NCBI GenBank assembly: GCA_943787575.1
Contig: CALSMY010000011.1
Coordinates: forward strand, 1-64,000
Length of the DNA stretch: 64,000 nucleotides
From: an uncultured Opitutales bacterium
GTDB lineage: Bacteria; Verrucomicrobiota; Verrucomicrobiia; Opitutales; Seribacteraceae
Direction: 5' to 3'
This document shows positions 39,484-50,200 of the stretch, one piece after another. The position numbers were made by a program, and so were the translations under genes. The notes under the pieces are model-generated. The model searched no databases. It was given only the letters and a program-made list of their open reading frames with translations, and was not told the origin of the DNA. Position 1 is the stretch's first letter. Every line of letters starts with the position of its first letter.

Positions 39484-41684
39484 GAAGACCTAAAAAAGTA
39501 CTTTTGCTCGGGGCTGGTGGAATGGGCATGGCCCCATTAGCCCTTTATCTTCGGGGGGCAGGCGTTCGAGTGGAAGCTTTTGATGATCGTTTCTCCGAGC
39601 CGATTCGTTCACACCTATTAAGTTTTGGGGTTAAGATTATTGATGAGTTAAACCCTATCAAGCTTCCCGATTGTATTGTTCATTCGTCTGCAGTCTCAAA
39701 AGATGATTCCCGACTTACTAAGTTCCAAAAGATGGGCATTCCTCTTTATCGAAGGGGCGATTTCCTTGCCGAATTATTTGCTAGAAAACGTATCATTGCG
39801 GTGGTTGGAAGCCATGGGAAGTCCAGTGTTACGGGCAGGTTAGTCTGGGCACTGAAAAATTGTGGTTTTGAAACCTCCTACCTTGTCGGTGCACAGTTTA
39901 AAGATTTTCATCTGCCATCCGGGTTTTATTCAAACTCAAAATGGGTGGTTATGGAAGTGGATGAAAGTGATGGTTCGATTGATGGGTTCAAGCCCTGGAT
40001 GACGGTTGCTTTAAATTGTGACTGGGATCATGTAGACCTTTACAAAGAAAAAAGTTCCTTTGCTGAAACCCTAAAAAGTTTACTTCAAAGGACTAAAAAC
40101 ACGGTTGTTTTTGCAGATACAAATCCCTTGGATGAAATGATCAGTGAATTAAAGGGTAAACAGCTGTATCCTTTTAAGCATGCGGAAGAAGCCGCAAATT
40201 TTCTTGATGCTAATGAACGAGCAGTTCGGGAGACAGCCAAAGCCCTAGGGGTGGATATTAGCAGCCTGCAATTCTCAAAATTTCCGGGTTTGGAGAGGCG
40301 TCAAAGCACACTCTTTGAATCCAGTCAGCGGGTAGTCATTGAGGACTACGCTCATCACCCTACAGAAATTGCCAGTTTACTAAGGATGAGGAGCCAACTT
40401 TTCCCCGATCATAAATTAAAAGTGGTTTTTCAACCTCATCGATATTCCCGTACCAAAGCATTGGCTCCATCTTTTGCAGATGAGCTTTCACATGCTGATG
40501 AACTACATTTGTTACAAACCTATGCAGCCTTTGAGCCCTATGATCATTCAGGAACTGTTGAGTCCTTAAGTGGATACCTTCCACCCAGGCTTCGAGAAAC
40601 GGCAAAAGTATACACCCATTTTCGAGATCTTAGGCTTGCCCTTGGACAATCATCAGAATTGGCGAAGGACCAAGTACTTTTTGTTGGTGCCGGAGATTTA
40701 TGGAAGTGGGCTCATGCTTTTTCTGCCTGGCAAACCGCTGGTGAAGTCAAGCAGGACGCGTTTGGTTATTTTTTAAAAGGGCGGATCTCTGAGCAAAGCA
40801 AACTAGTTGAAAATGCTCCCTTGGGGGCGATGACAACCATGGGTGTTGGTGGAGGTGCAAAGTGGTATTGTGAACCTGCTAATACAGAGGATTTAACAAC
40901 CCTTTTGGAGGCATGTGAATATTTTGAATTGCCCAGGTCGATGCTCGGTCGAGGTTCCAATCTAATTGTACCAGATCAGGGATTTGGGGGATTGGTGATT
41001 AGGTTGCGTGGAGATTATTGGCGAACCATTGATTTAAGAAGTGAAGATACACTTATTGTTGGTGCCGGTGCAAAGTTGAAGGAAATATGCAAATTTGCCT
41101 GCCTTAAAAATTTGAAGGGATTTGAATTCCTCGAAGGTATCCCTGGGACCCTGGGTGGTGCTCTTCGCATGAATGCAGGAGCGATGGGATGGGAAATTTT
41201 TGATATGGTTGAGTGGGTAAAGTTTCTGATGCCGGATGGTCAAGTAAGGCAGATTCCAGGTGATGAGCTTGAAGTTGGTTACAGGTACTGCCGGGAAGCC
41301 TATGAAGGCATTGCTTTGCGTGCGAAACTTCGGGCAAAGGGAAAAGCCCAGCATTTGGAGATTCGCAATATGATCGATCAATTATCGGAGAAACGCAGAA
41401 AAAACCAACCTCAGCAGGCAAGTTCTGGCTGTGTTTTTCGTAATCCGGAAAACCATCCAGCTGGCTGGCTCATTGATCAGGCAGGATTAAAGGGAGAGAA
41501 AGTAGGTGGTGCCGGAGTATCAGAAATTCATGGAAACTTTATCGTTAATCATGGGGGGGCGACTTCTGAGCATGTCATTGAATTAATCCAGCGTGTAAAA
41601 AAGAGAGTGAAGGAGAGCCAGGGAGTTATTTTAGAACCCGAAGTCAACCTGCTGGGCGAGTCTTGGAACCAATACTTATCCTGA
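39480..41684 (+). CDS. murC-murB: Fused MurC-MurB protein
   Basis: MurC part VVGSHGKSSVTGRL, EDYAHHPTEI, FQPHRYSRTKAL; MurB part LGRGSNLIVPDQGFGGLVIRL, GIPGTLGGALRMNAGAMG, SSGCVFRNPENHPAGWLIDQAGLKG. Confidence 0.94.
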   Translation: MRRPKKVLLLGAGGMGMAPLALYLRGAGVRVEAFDDRFSEPIRSHLLSFGVKIIDELNPIKLPDCIVHSSAVSKDDSRLTKFQKMGIPLYRRGDFLAELFARKRIIAVVGSHGKSSVTGRLVWALKNCGFETSYLVGAQFKDFHLPSGFYSNSKWVVMEVDESDGSIDGFKPWMTVALNCDWDHVDLYKEKSSFAETLKSLLQRTKNTVVFADTNPLDEMISELKGKQLYPFKHAEEAANFLDANERAVRETAKALGVDISSLQFSKFPGLERRQSTLFESSQRVVIEDYAHHPTEIASLLRMRSQLFPDHKLKVVFQPHRYSRTKALAPSFADELSHADELHLLQTYAAFEPYDHSGTVESLSGYLPPRLRETAKVYTHFRDLRLALGQSSELAKDQVLFVGAGDLWKWAHAFSAWQTAGEVKQDAFGYFLKGRISEQSKLVENAPLGAMTTMGVGGGAKWYCEPANTEDLTTLLEACEYFELPRSMLGRGSNLIVPDQGFGGLVIRLRGDYWRTIDLRSEDTLIVGAGAKLKEICKFACLKNLKGFEFLEGIPGTLGGALRMNAGAMGWEIFDMVEWVKFLMPDGQVRQIPGDELEVGYRYCREAYEGIALRAKLRAKGKAQHLEIRNMIDQLSEKRRKNQPQQASSGCVFRNPENHPAGWLIDQAGLKGEKVGGAGVSEIHGNFIVNHGGATSEHVIELIQRVKKRVKESQGVILEPEVNLLGESWNQYLS

Positions 41685-41702
41685 TGTAAAATTATATATC
41701 CT

Positions 41703-42650
41703 ATGAATTTAGAACCTAATATTGTTATCTTGTCTGGTGGTACCGGACCTGAGCGAAATGTATCTCTTGCATCTGGCAAAGCACTGGCTGCATCCTTGTC
41801 TACGAGTTGCAAAACAAAGCTTGTAGACATTAATGAAAATGCTCTTCCATCCGACCTGAACCCATTAACCGATTTGATCTTTCCGGTTATTCACGGTGAA
41901 TTTGGTGAAGACGGCCAGTTACAATCACTCATGGATTCGGCTGGAATCGAGTATTGTGGAAGTGCCACGCAATCGAGCCGTTTATGTATTAATAAAATAG
42001 CGACCAAACAATCTGTCTCTGATGTGGGCGTACGCGTTCCTAAAAGTTTCCAATTTAATGACCCTGCTCAATGCAATGCGGTTGAGTTAATAAATAAACT
42101 TGGAGAAAATTTAGTAATCAAACCTGTTGCTCAAGGTAGCAGTGTTTCCCTTTTCTTGATTTCGGGTTTGAGGGAATTGGAAAAACAATTGGATGAACTT
42201 AGCCCAGGAGATTGGATGGTTGAGGAACGAGTTTACGGTCGTGAAGTAACGATTGGGGTTTTGGGAAATCATCCACTTGGTGTGGTTGAGGTAATTCCCA
42301 TGGGAGGTGTGTATGATTACGAAAGAAAATATACATCGGGAGCCACAGAATATCGTTTTCCTGCTGTCCTTGATCAAGAAGTTGAAAATGAAATTAAAAG
42401 TTTTGCCACCCGTTCCTTTGAGGCTTGCGGATGTAGAGATTTTGCTAGGGTCGATTTTATAATTTGCGAAGACGGGAATGCCCATTTTCTAGAAATCAAT
42501 ACCCTGCCAGGTCTAACTCCTACGAGTTTACTTCCCAAAAGTGCTAGTTCGTCAGGATATAATTTTGATCAATTAACGCGTAAATTAATAAGCCCTGGAC
42601 TCGAGAGGTTTTTTAATTCCTCTTCCACAGTCAATAACCACGCAGCCTAA
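41703..42650 (+). CDS. ddl: D-alanine--D-alanine ligase
   Basis: VILSGGTGPERNVSLASG ... FPVIHGEFGEDGQLQ ... FLEINTLPGLTPTSLLPKSA. Confidence 0.95.
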   Translation: MNLEPNIVILSGGTGPERNVSLASGKALAASLSTSCKTKLVDINENALPSDLNPLTDLIFPVIHGEFGEDGQLQSLMDSAGIEYCGSATQSSRLCINKIATKQSVSDVGVRVPKSFQFNDPAQCNAVELINKLGENLVIKPVAQGSSVSLFLISGLRELEKQLDELSPGDWMVEERVYGREVTIGVLGNHPLGVVEVIPMGGVYDYERKYTSGATEYRFPAVLDQEVENEIKSFATRSFEACGCRDFARVDFIICEDGNAHFLEINTLPGLTPTSLLPKSASSSGYNFDQLTRKLISPGLERFFNSSSTVNNHAA

Positions 42651-42654
42651 TCCC

Positions 42655-43567
42655 ATGAGCAAAGCCAAAAAGAATGATCTCGTTATGCCTGCAACTTGGA
42701 GGAACCTGAAGCCCAGGTTTTCACGAAAGTCAAGTTCTCGAGTTGTGGTTAGAAAAAGATTGGCCGTTGCTGCTCGTATGATCTTTGGTGCAACCATCAT
42801 CATCTTCTTGTTCTCGTTCTTGTATCTACAAATTGATAAAGACGCCAGGACCGAAGTTGGTAAAAAAGATTACACCGGTCCTTCTTTGCCAATAAAGCAA
42901 ATAGTTTTTCGCTCTTCTGGCCCTCTTAATCACGAATGGTTTCTTAACTGGTTGGGTCCATTAAGGGGGAGTTCATTGGTTGAAGTGGACTTGGAAAAGC
43001 TTCAACAAAATTTGTTGAAAGAAGAGCAAATTTCATCTGCACGAATCAGCAGAAGTTTTCCATCTACCTTAGTTGTCGAAATAAAAGAACGGGTTCCTAT
43101 GTTAGTATTGAGGTTGAGGGACAGAAAAAAGGGCTACCTCGATTGGCTCGTCTCTTCAGACGGTTCCCTGTACCGAGGCGAGGGTTACAGCAAGGGAATG
43201 CTCAGGTTAATTCCCTCCTTACATATTCATGCTTCGCTTATCGAAAAAACACCTGATGGAAAAGGTTTTAAAAAACTCAAAGGTATTCCAGTTGTGGCAC
43301 CGCTTTTGGAGTTAGCAAGGAGAGACTATCCTGAACTTTATCGAGGCTGGTCTGTTGTTTCCTATAATCGTCCATACGATAACGATCCCGGTGCAAGCAT
43401 TACGATAAAATCCAATCAGAATAAAGAGTATCCGCTTTAACCCATCCAATTATGCGAACCAATTAAAAAGGCTGCGCTATTTGCTGGATGAACCAAATTT
43501 TTCCCAGGCTGCCTCTATTCATTCGATCGATCTATCCCATGGCCGTTCTGTTTTTGCCAAAATCTAG
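42655..43567 (+). CDS. ftsQ: FtsQ-like divisome protein (apparent frameshift near 43425)
   Basis: One N-terminal TM and POTRA-like region; after the ORF stop the next frame encodes SIRFNPSNYANQLKRLRYLLDEPNFSQAASIHSIDLSHGRSVFAKI*. Confidence 0.8.
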
Positions 43568-43601
43568 GGGTGAACGCATTTAATTTTAACCTATATATAC
43601 C

Positions 43602-44807
43602 ATGAGTAAAATAATTGGTGCCGTGGAAATTGGAACCTCTTGTGCTAAAGCATTAGTGGGAGAAGTGACCGAGGGGAAATCTCTTAATATTGTGGGCAAA
43701 TCTGTTCGGAAAAACGAAGGTATGCGCAAGGGGGAGATTGTAGATTTTAGAAAAGTCGCTTCAAGTGTTCACGCGGCTTTGGAAGAGGCGGAGAAAATGT
43801 CTGGAACAACGGTTGACTCTGTATACCTAGCCCAAACGGGTGCACATATAAAAGGTTCTTTTTTAAGGGGAAGTGCAAATGTTGCGTCGCCTGATGGTCG
43901 GGTCTCAGTCGATGACCTACAAACGGCTGCTAATGAAGCAAAGCGCAAACAGCCTGCATCAGGGAGATCTTATGTTCATCATGTTAGAATGCCCATTCAG
44001 TTGGATGGTCGTTCCGTGGAAGACCCTGTCGGTATGATCGGCAAAAAAGTAGAACTTATTTATTGGTCGATAGAGGGAGATGAATCGGCAATTAGAATGA
44101 ACCTCGATCTTGCCCACAATTATGGATTGGAAGTGGCTGATCTTATTTTGTCCTCGATTGCGTCTTCGACTATGGTTGCAGGACCTGACCTGAGAAGGGC
44201 GGGTGTTCTGGTTATTGATTTGGGTGCCGGTGTTACGGATCTTGCCCTTTATCGTAATGGAAATGTTGCATACACCGGTGTGATTCCGGTGGGGGGCGAT
44301 CACCTTACAGGGGATTTGTCGATGGGGCTGAGAGTATTAGAGCCTTACGCAGAGGAACTTAAAATAGAATATGGAAAGTCACAGTCAGATCCTTCTGATG
44401 CAGACCAACAACTATGGATAATTGGAAATAAAACGATTGGTGACCGTAAAGTGCCACGTAAAACGATGACCGATATTATACATGTTCGTATCGTTGAACT
44501 GTTTGAAATTATCAGTAAAGAATTAGGCGACTTGCTTGATACTTCGGAATTGGGTGCTGGAGTTTTGCTAACGGGTGGAGCTTCGCGATTGCCAGGTATT
44601 GAGCAATTGGCCTCCAAGGTTCTCGGTGTGCCGGTGACTAAAGCCAGTTTCCCATCCGGATTGGGTAATGAACTTGCCCAACCTGAAAACTCCACCGTTC
44701 TTGGACTCCTCCATTACGGCTTGGAAGATCACGGATTACCAGGAGAGCAGCACAAGCCAGCCAGTTCTGGGTTTATTAAAAAGCTAGGCGGGCTCATCGG
44801 TATTTAA
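43602..44807 (+). CDS. ftsA: Cell division protein FtsA
   Basis: IIGAVEIGTSCAKALVGEV ... GVLVIDLGAGVTDLALYRNGNVAYTGVIPVGGDHLTGDLSMGL ... GVLLTGGASRLPGI. Confidence 0.94.
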   Translation: MSKIIGAVEIGTSCAKALVGEVTEGKSLNIVGKSVRKNEGMRKGEIVDFRKVASSVHAALEEAEKMSGTTVDSVYLAQTGAHIKGSFLRGSANVASPDGRVSVDDLQTAANEAKRKQPASGRSYVHHVRMPIQLDGRSVEDPVGMIGKKVELIYWSIEGDESAIRMNLDLAHNYGLEVADLILSSIASSTMVAGPDLRRAGVLVIDLGAGVTDLALYRNGNVAYTGVIPVGGDHLTGDLSMGLRVLEPYAEELKIEYGKSQSDPSDADQQLWIIGNKTIGDRKVPRKTMTDIIHVRIVELFEIISKELGDLLDTSELGAGVLLTGGASRLPGIEQLASKVLGVPVTKASFPSGLGNELAQPENSTVLGLLHYGLEDHGLPGEQHKPASSGFIKKLGGLIGI

Positions 44808-44864
44808 AAACCATTTGAAGGTCCATTCAGTGAGGTAACATATAAACACTCCAGCCAATACAAT

Positions 44865-46163
44865 ATGAATACGAATCAAGAAACATTTTTTGAAACTACT
44901 GACGATTCCAGCTTAAATAATAATTCATTTGGAATCCGGGCAAAAGTCATTGGAGTTGGTGGGGCTGGTATATCTTTAGTCGATGGTTTACGCTTCGATA
45001 ATTTTGATTTCGTAGATAATCTGATTATCGATGTCGATATGAAGGCAGTTGCTGATTCTCTCGCCTCTCACAAACTCACTTTTGGTAGGAGGCATACTCG
45101 GGGAATGGGCACAGGGGGAGATGTCAACCTAGGTAAAAGATTGGCAGAAGAAGAAAAAGACAAAATTCGGAAAGAGTTGGAAGGAGTTGATTTAATTTTC
45201 CTTCTTGCTGGTTTGGGGGGTGGAGTAGGAGGAGGGGCAGCTCCAGTTGTTGCGAGATTAGCCCGCGAACATGGGGCCTTGGTCTTCGCTTTTACTCCCT
45301 TGCCATTTAGTTGGGAAAAGGCACGACATGCACAGGCGGAGGAGTGCTTGTCTGAACTAAGGAAGCATGCAAATGCAGTTATCCCCTTACCCAATGATTC
45401 ACTTTTACAAATGGGAGGTGAAGACTCCACCGCATTGGAATGCTTTGCTGAAGCAGGACGAAATGTCAGCAGAGGCATAGCTGCCATCTGCAACATAGTA
45501 TTTAAAAAGGGAATGATCGATGTTGACTTTTCCTACCTGCGTAAAGTTTTTTCTGGCCGAGGTGGGCGGACTCTTTTTGGCTATGGAAAGGGGAGTGGAC
45601 CAGAAGGTTTGCGCGAAGCATTGAGAGATTTATTAGTTTGTCCGATGTTACATATGCCAGATGTATCAAAGGCTGCAGATGTTTTGCTTATTTTTGTACA
45701 GGGTGGAACCTCTTTAAGCATGTCTGGTTTACAAGCTGTATCCAAAGAGATCAGGGATTCATTTAAGGCTGGAGAAGATGTTGTTTTTGGAGCCCATGTG
45801 GATGAGAACCTTGGGGAGGAAGTCAAAATTACCATTTTAGGAGTTACCTCGTTAGATCCCTTGGTTCCCACTGCCGATGTTGCTCCCGTCGCTCAACAAG
45901 TCTTGGAACTGGGTAAGCAGCCTAAACAGTCCCATCGATCTAAATTAGAGATTACTGGTACTAAGACGGAAAAAACTTCTTCCATAGCCACTCGAAAGAA
46001 GAGAGGAAAAAAAGGTGATAATAAAGAACAAAACACCTTTTTCTTTATGGAAGAAGAGAACCAAAGAGGCATATTTGATGATCTTCCAAGCAGGAATATG
46101 TATGAGGGGGAAGACTTGGATGTACCATCGTATTTGCGGCGAGGAGTAAAGATAGTAATCTAA
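44865..46163 (+). CDS. ftsZ: FtsZ with divergent GTP-binding and T7 motifs
   Basis: AKVIGVGGAGISLVDGLR; LGGGVGGGAAPVVARLA; KKGMIDVDFSYLRKVFSGRGG; FtsZ-like C-terminal peptide DLDVPSYLRRGVKIVI; next to ftsA. Confidence 0.9.
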   Translation: MNTNQETFFETTDDSSLNNNSFGIRAKVIGVGGAGISLVDGLRFDNFDFVDNLIIDVDMKAVADSLASHKLTFGRRHTRGMGTGGDVNLGKRLAEEEKDKIRKELEGVDLIFLLAGLGGGVGGGAAPVVARLAREHGALVFAFTPLPFSWEKARHAQAEECLSELRKHANAVIPLPNDSLLQMGGEDSTALECFAEAGRNVSRGIAAICNIVFKKGMIDVDFSYLRKVFSGRGGRTLFGYGKGSGPEGLREALRDLLVCPMLHMPDVSKAADVLLIFVQGGTSLSMSGLQAVSKEIRDSFKAGEDVVFGAHVDENLGEEVKITILGVTSLDPLVPTADVAPVAQQVLELGKQPKQSHRSKLEITGTKTEKTSSIATRKKRGKKGDNKEQNTFFFMEEENQRGIFDDLPSRNMYEGEDLDVPSYLRRGVKIVI

Positions 46164-46233
46164 ATATCATTTAGTAAAGCGAAGGTTTTGAAATTTTGAT
46201 TGTTTGACCTGCCTGTTAAATTATCTTTGAACA

Positions 46234-47199
46234 ATGAGGATGAAGTTTTGCCTTATTGCATGTTCGATTTTTTTGATTGGAGGAAGTCCTGTCCTGGGTA
46301 AGGTTTCTCACCTCTTAGTTGCAAGCATGGGAGATGGGGTTTTTCTATCCGATAAATCCGGGAAATCGACGGCAGTCAATCAAGCCACTTTTATGCCATT
46401 TGATACCAAATTGTCTGTTCGGCCTAAGAGTGGAATTGAGACACTTGCTGCTGGTTATCAGTTTAGGTTCGGTTCATCTACGGCTTTTGTCTTTGAACAG
46501 CAAAGAATTGAATTATTTAGTGGCTCAATATTTGTACGATCTCGTAAAATTACAAATGCCCTGAATCTTAAAGGCCCTGAGGCTTCGATTCGTTTGTCCG
46601 GTGCGGGTTCTTGCTTGATTGATGTCGAACCAAACGGTGGTTTTAAATGCGTTGGGTTACTTGGAAAGATTATTTTGACCTTCAATGAAAAAAGTTCGGC
46701 AACTATTCTTCCTGGAGAGCTTGTTTTTACCAATTTAGCAGAAAATGCATTTAGCGATAAATTGGTTGTGGATCTCCATAATTTATTTGAAACATCATAC
46801 CTTATATCTGGTTTTTCGAATAGTCAGAGTTTTTTAGATTCTCTTAAAAGTGTTTCTGAATCTCAAAAACTATTCATTGGTAAAACCTTTGATGCGACTG
46901 TTGGTAGTGCAAAAAAATCTGAAGTTTTTGAAATTATCAACGAGTCTGAAACACCGAATACCCCAGGCCAATTTTCAGACGACCCGTCGAATGTTTCTTA
47001 CAAAAATAAGGGCTACATAGTTTCGGACTCTCTTCCCTTGCAAGAACTTCTTGGACGAAAGCCAAAGAGATTGTCTGTTACCTCTGATAACTTTCCCTCT
47101 CCAACCATACCAACACCAAATAGAATAGCTACTGAAGAATCCTCTGAAGTAAATCCGACGAACAGGCCCTTTCCCAGTCGCCTGCTACGGGGTAATTAA
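46234..47199 (+). CDS. FecR-like exported protein
   Basis: Signal peptide-like MRMKFCLIACSIFLIGGSPVLGK; FGSSTAFVFEQQRIELFSGSIFVRSRK. Confidence 0.5.
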   Translation: MRMKFCLIACSIFLIGGSPVLGKVSHLLVASMGDGVFLSDKSGKSTAVNQATFMPFDTKLSVRPKSGIETLAAGYQFRFGSSTAFVFEQQRIELFSGSIFVRSRKITNALNLKGPEASIRLSGAGSCLIDVEPNGGFKCVGLLGKIILTFNEKSSATILPGELVFTNLAENAFSDKLVVDLHNLFETSYLISGFSNSQSFLDSLKSVSESQKLFIGKTFDATVGSAKKSEVFEIINESETPNTPGQFSDDPSNVSYKNKGYIVSDSLPLQELLGRKPKRLSVTSDNFPSPTIPTPNRIATEESSEVNPTNRPFPSRLLRGN

Positions 47200-47220
47200 T
47201 TTTTTAAACTACCTATAATT

Positions 47221-50200
47221 ATGACTAGCTTAAGTTTTACACATGTTTTGGCCTCCTCTGGTGACAGCGGGTATCTCTACGGATTATTTTTCTTAATTGT
47301 TGCGTTGATTATCGGTGCAGCCACTAGGCATTTCCTCCAACGAATCCCTCTTCCTTTTACGGTTCTTTTATTGCTCATAGGATTGGCCATGGGGGGATTG
47401 AATCGGGCCTATGGGCCGCATGGCGGAAGTTCGCATGGAGATGATCATGGAATTGAGCAAGCCTCAGGTTTATGGGCAAAGTTCGTGGATACCCTAAGTG
47501 GAGCTATATCTTGGGGCGGAAATTTGGATGGACATCTCATTTTGTATGTTTTCCTGCCCATTCTCATTTTTGAGGCTGGGTTTGCCTTAGATGTTCACAC
47601 TTTTAAAAAATCTTTCGTTAATGCCTTTTACATGGCGGGACCAGGTATCGTGACGGCCACGGTCATGACCGGGCTTGCTTTTATGGGGTTGGTTGCAGCC
47701 TTTGGGGGATCAGGAGGAGTTTTAGAAGATTGGAATGTGGATTCCGGGGCCTTTCTGGTCCTGGCGTCTATGTTGTTCGGGGCTGTGGTTAGTGCCACGG
47801 ATCCTGTCGCAGTGGTTGCTCTGCTCAAGGATTTGGGCGCCAGTAAAAAATTGGGAACTTTAATTGAGGGTGAGTCATTGCTTAATGATGGAACCGCAAT
47901 CGTAGCCTTTGTTCTTTTGATCGGAGTGGTTACGGGAGCAGATCAATTCCTCGGTGCGGGGAGTTTCATTGGCAGTGCTGCTATCGGATTTGGTAAAATT
48001 GGAGCAGCGGGTGGATTAGTTGGAGTATTTCTGGGATTAATTGCCATTTTATGGGTGAGAAAAGTTTTTAACGACCCGTTGATTGAAATAACCGTAGTTT
48101 TAGTAGCTTCTTATGCCGTTTTCTTTGTTTGTGAACATTTCTTCCATGTATCGGGAGTTCTTGGTTTAGTCGCCTTGGGAATCGTTATGGCCGGAGTTGG
48201 AAGGACAAGAATTAGTCCAGAGGTCGAGCATTTTATGCACGAATTTTGGGAATTCACTGCCTTTGCTGCAAATGTAATCATCTTCATCGTTGTAGGGGTG
48301 GTGATTGCCCAAAAAGCAGAACCCACGGGAATGGATTTCCTCATTTTATTCTTAGTTTATGTAATCATACATGTGGTTCGGGCAATTAACATGGGCATGT
48401 TTTACCCATTTATGAAAAAAGCGGGGTATGGACTTCCCGGAAAAGATGCGATTGTGGTATGGTGGGGAGCTTTGCGTGGGGCGATTGGCTTGGCCTTAGC
48501 CTTGGTGGTTTATTCAGAAAGCCTGAGGTATGAATTCCAAATCACTGAGGGTGGGAGCGGATATTCCGCAAAAACCACTTCAGTTTTCGTGGTCGATTCT
48601 GATGAGGCTCGTTCGTATGCTGGAAATAATCCAAACCTGAACTTATATGGAATGGCAGCAAATTCTTTTGCCAAGGCTGAAGTATCCAATGGGCGAATTA
48701 CGGGAATTTCTCAATCCAGTGAATTATCTGAGGAAATTCTCGGAAAGAAAGATTCAAAGATCGTTTCGCAAATTCGGGAAGATTTATCGAGCGGAGCCAA
48801 AAAAGTTCTTATTTTTGGCGAAGGAAATGGAGCGATCGCAAGTGCTTCTTTGGTTGGGATTTCGTCGCGTGTTCGCGACCAGTTTTTGTTTCTTATTTCT
48901 GGGATTGTGTTGCTCACTCTTTTGGTCAATGCCACCACGATCAAAGCATTGGTGAATAAACTTGGACTGACAGAATTGCCTGCAGTAAAAAAATTAATGT
49001 TTTCCAACGCCACGGGCAATATATCGAATGTCTGTGAGCAAGAAATGGATCTTCTCAAAGATGATCGCTTTTTAAGCGGTGCAAATTGGGGCTTGGTCAG
49101 GAACTATTTGCCCGATCCTGTAAGTTATCCACTTACTGCAGATGAACTTGCAAGTATGGATACATTGGCCGAGGCTCGTAGACGACTTTTGGAGAAAGAA
49201 AGAAGCAGTTACTGGGCGCAGTTCAGGTCGGGCTTACTTTCTGCTACTGCAGTTGCTCAGCTGGATAACAATTTAAGCGAGTTCCTTGATTTTCAAGGCA
49301 AGGTCCCCATGACAGAACGTACATACCTTGATGATATCTGTACGGTCAGCAAGCTAAGCGAGGCATTAAAAGATATTCCCTTTTTGAAAAGGTATTTTTC
49401 TGACAGGATAACGATAGGTTATGATGCCGCTAAGGCATTTGTAATTGCCCAGCAAGCGATGGCCAAAATGGTTGATTCCTTGGTTCGCGAGTTAGATGAC
49501 AGTGGAGATGTGGAGAAACAACAAAAAACAGCCCGTCAGCTCAAAGATGAGATACGCCAAAATCGTTTGCGCGGATTAAAGTATATTCGCAACATGCACG
49601 AGAACTATCCTGAAGTAACCGTGGGTATTGAGACCAAAGATGCCATTCGTTCCGTGCTTAATCATGAACGCTCTTCCATCAAGAAAATGCGTGGCGATGG
49701 AATGCTTGAGGCAGATGAAGCGACAAGAATGATTACAGCAGTCGAGGAGAGGATGAAAGATGTAATGGAAAGACCTCTTGAACTTAGGCTTCCCAAGCCC
49801 GAAGAGGTCCTTCAGGAAGTCACTTGGCTTAAGGGTATGAGTGATGGAGTCATTTCAAAAATATTAGAGGCTTCAGAAACCAAGGTCTACAACTCAGGCG
49901 ACTCTCTAATGAAGCAAGGAGACTCTGGAGATGGTTTGATCGTGATAACCCGTGGAAGTGTTAAGGTGTCAATTGGGGATGTCGTGGTTGATATCATGGG
50001 CAGAGGCGCGGTTATTGGAGAAATGGCCGTCTTGGCTGGCGTTCCCCGAACTGCTACGGTGGTTGCTGATTCTACAGTTAATGCTCTTTGGTTAAATACT
50101 GAATCAATGCAGGCAATCATGGCTGATTCCCCGGAACTGTCAGGAAGCCTTTGGAAAACTGCTGCGATGCGCTTTGCGGAAAATCTTTTGGGGGCTAAAG

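Noticed and set aside
43440-43602. A separate small gene or regulatory element between ftsQ and ftsA
   Set aside because: The interval translates as the FtsQ C-terminus in the adjacent frame, so a frameshift explains most of it.
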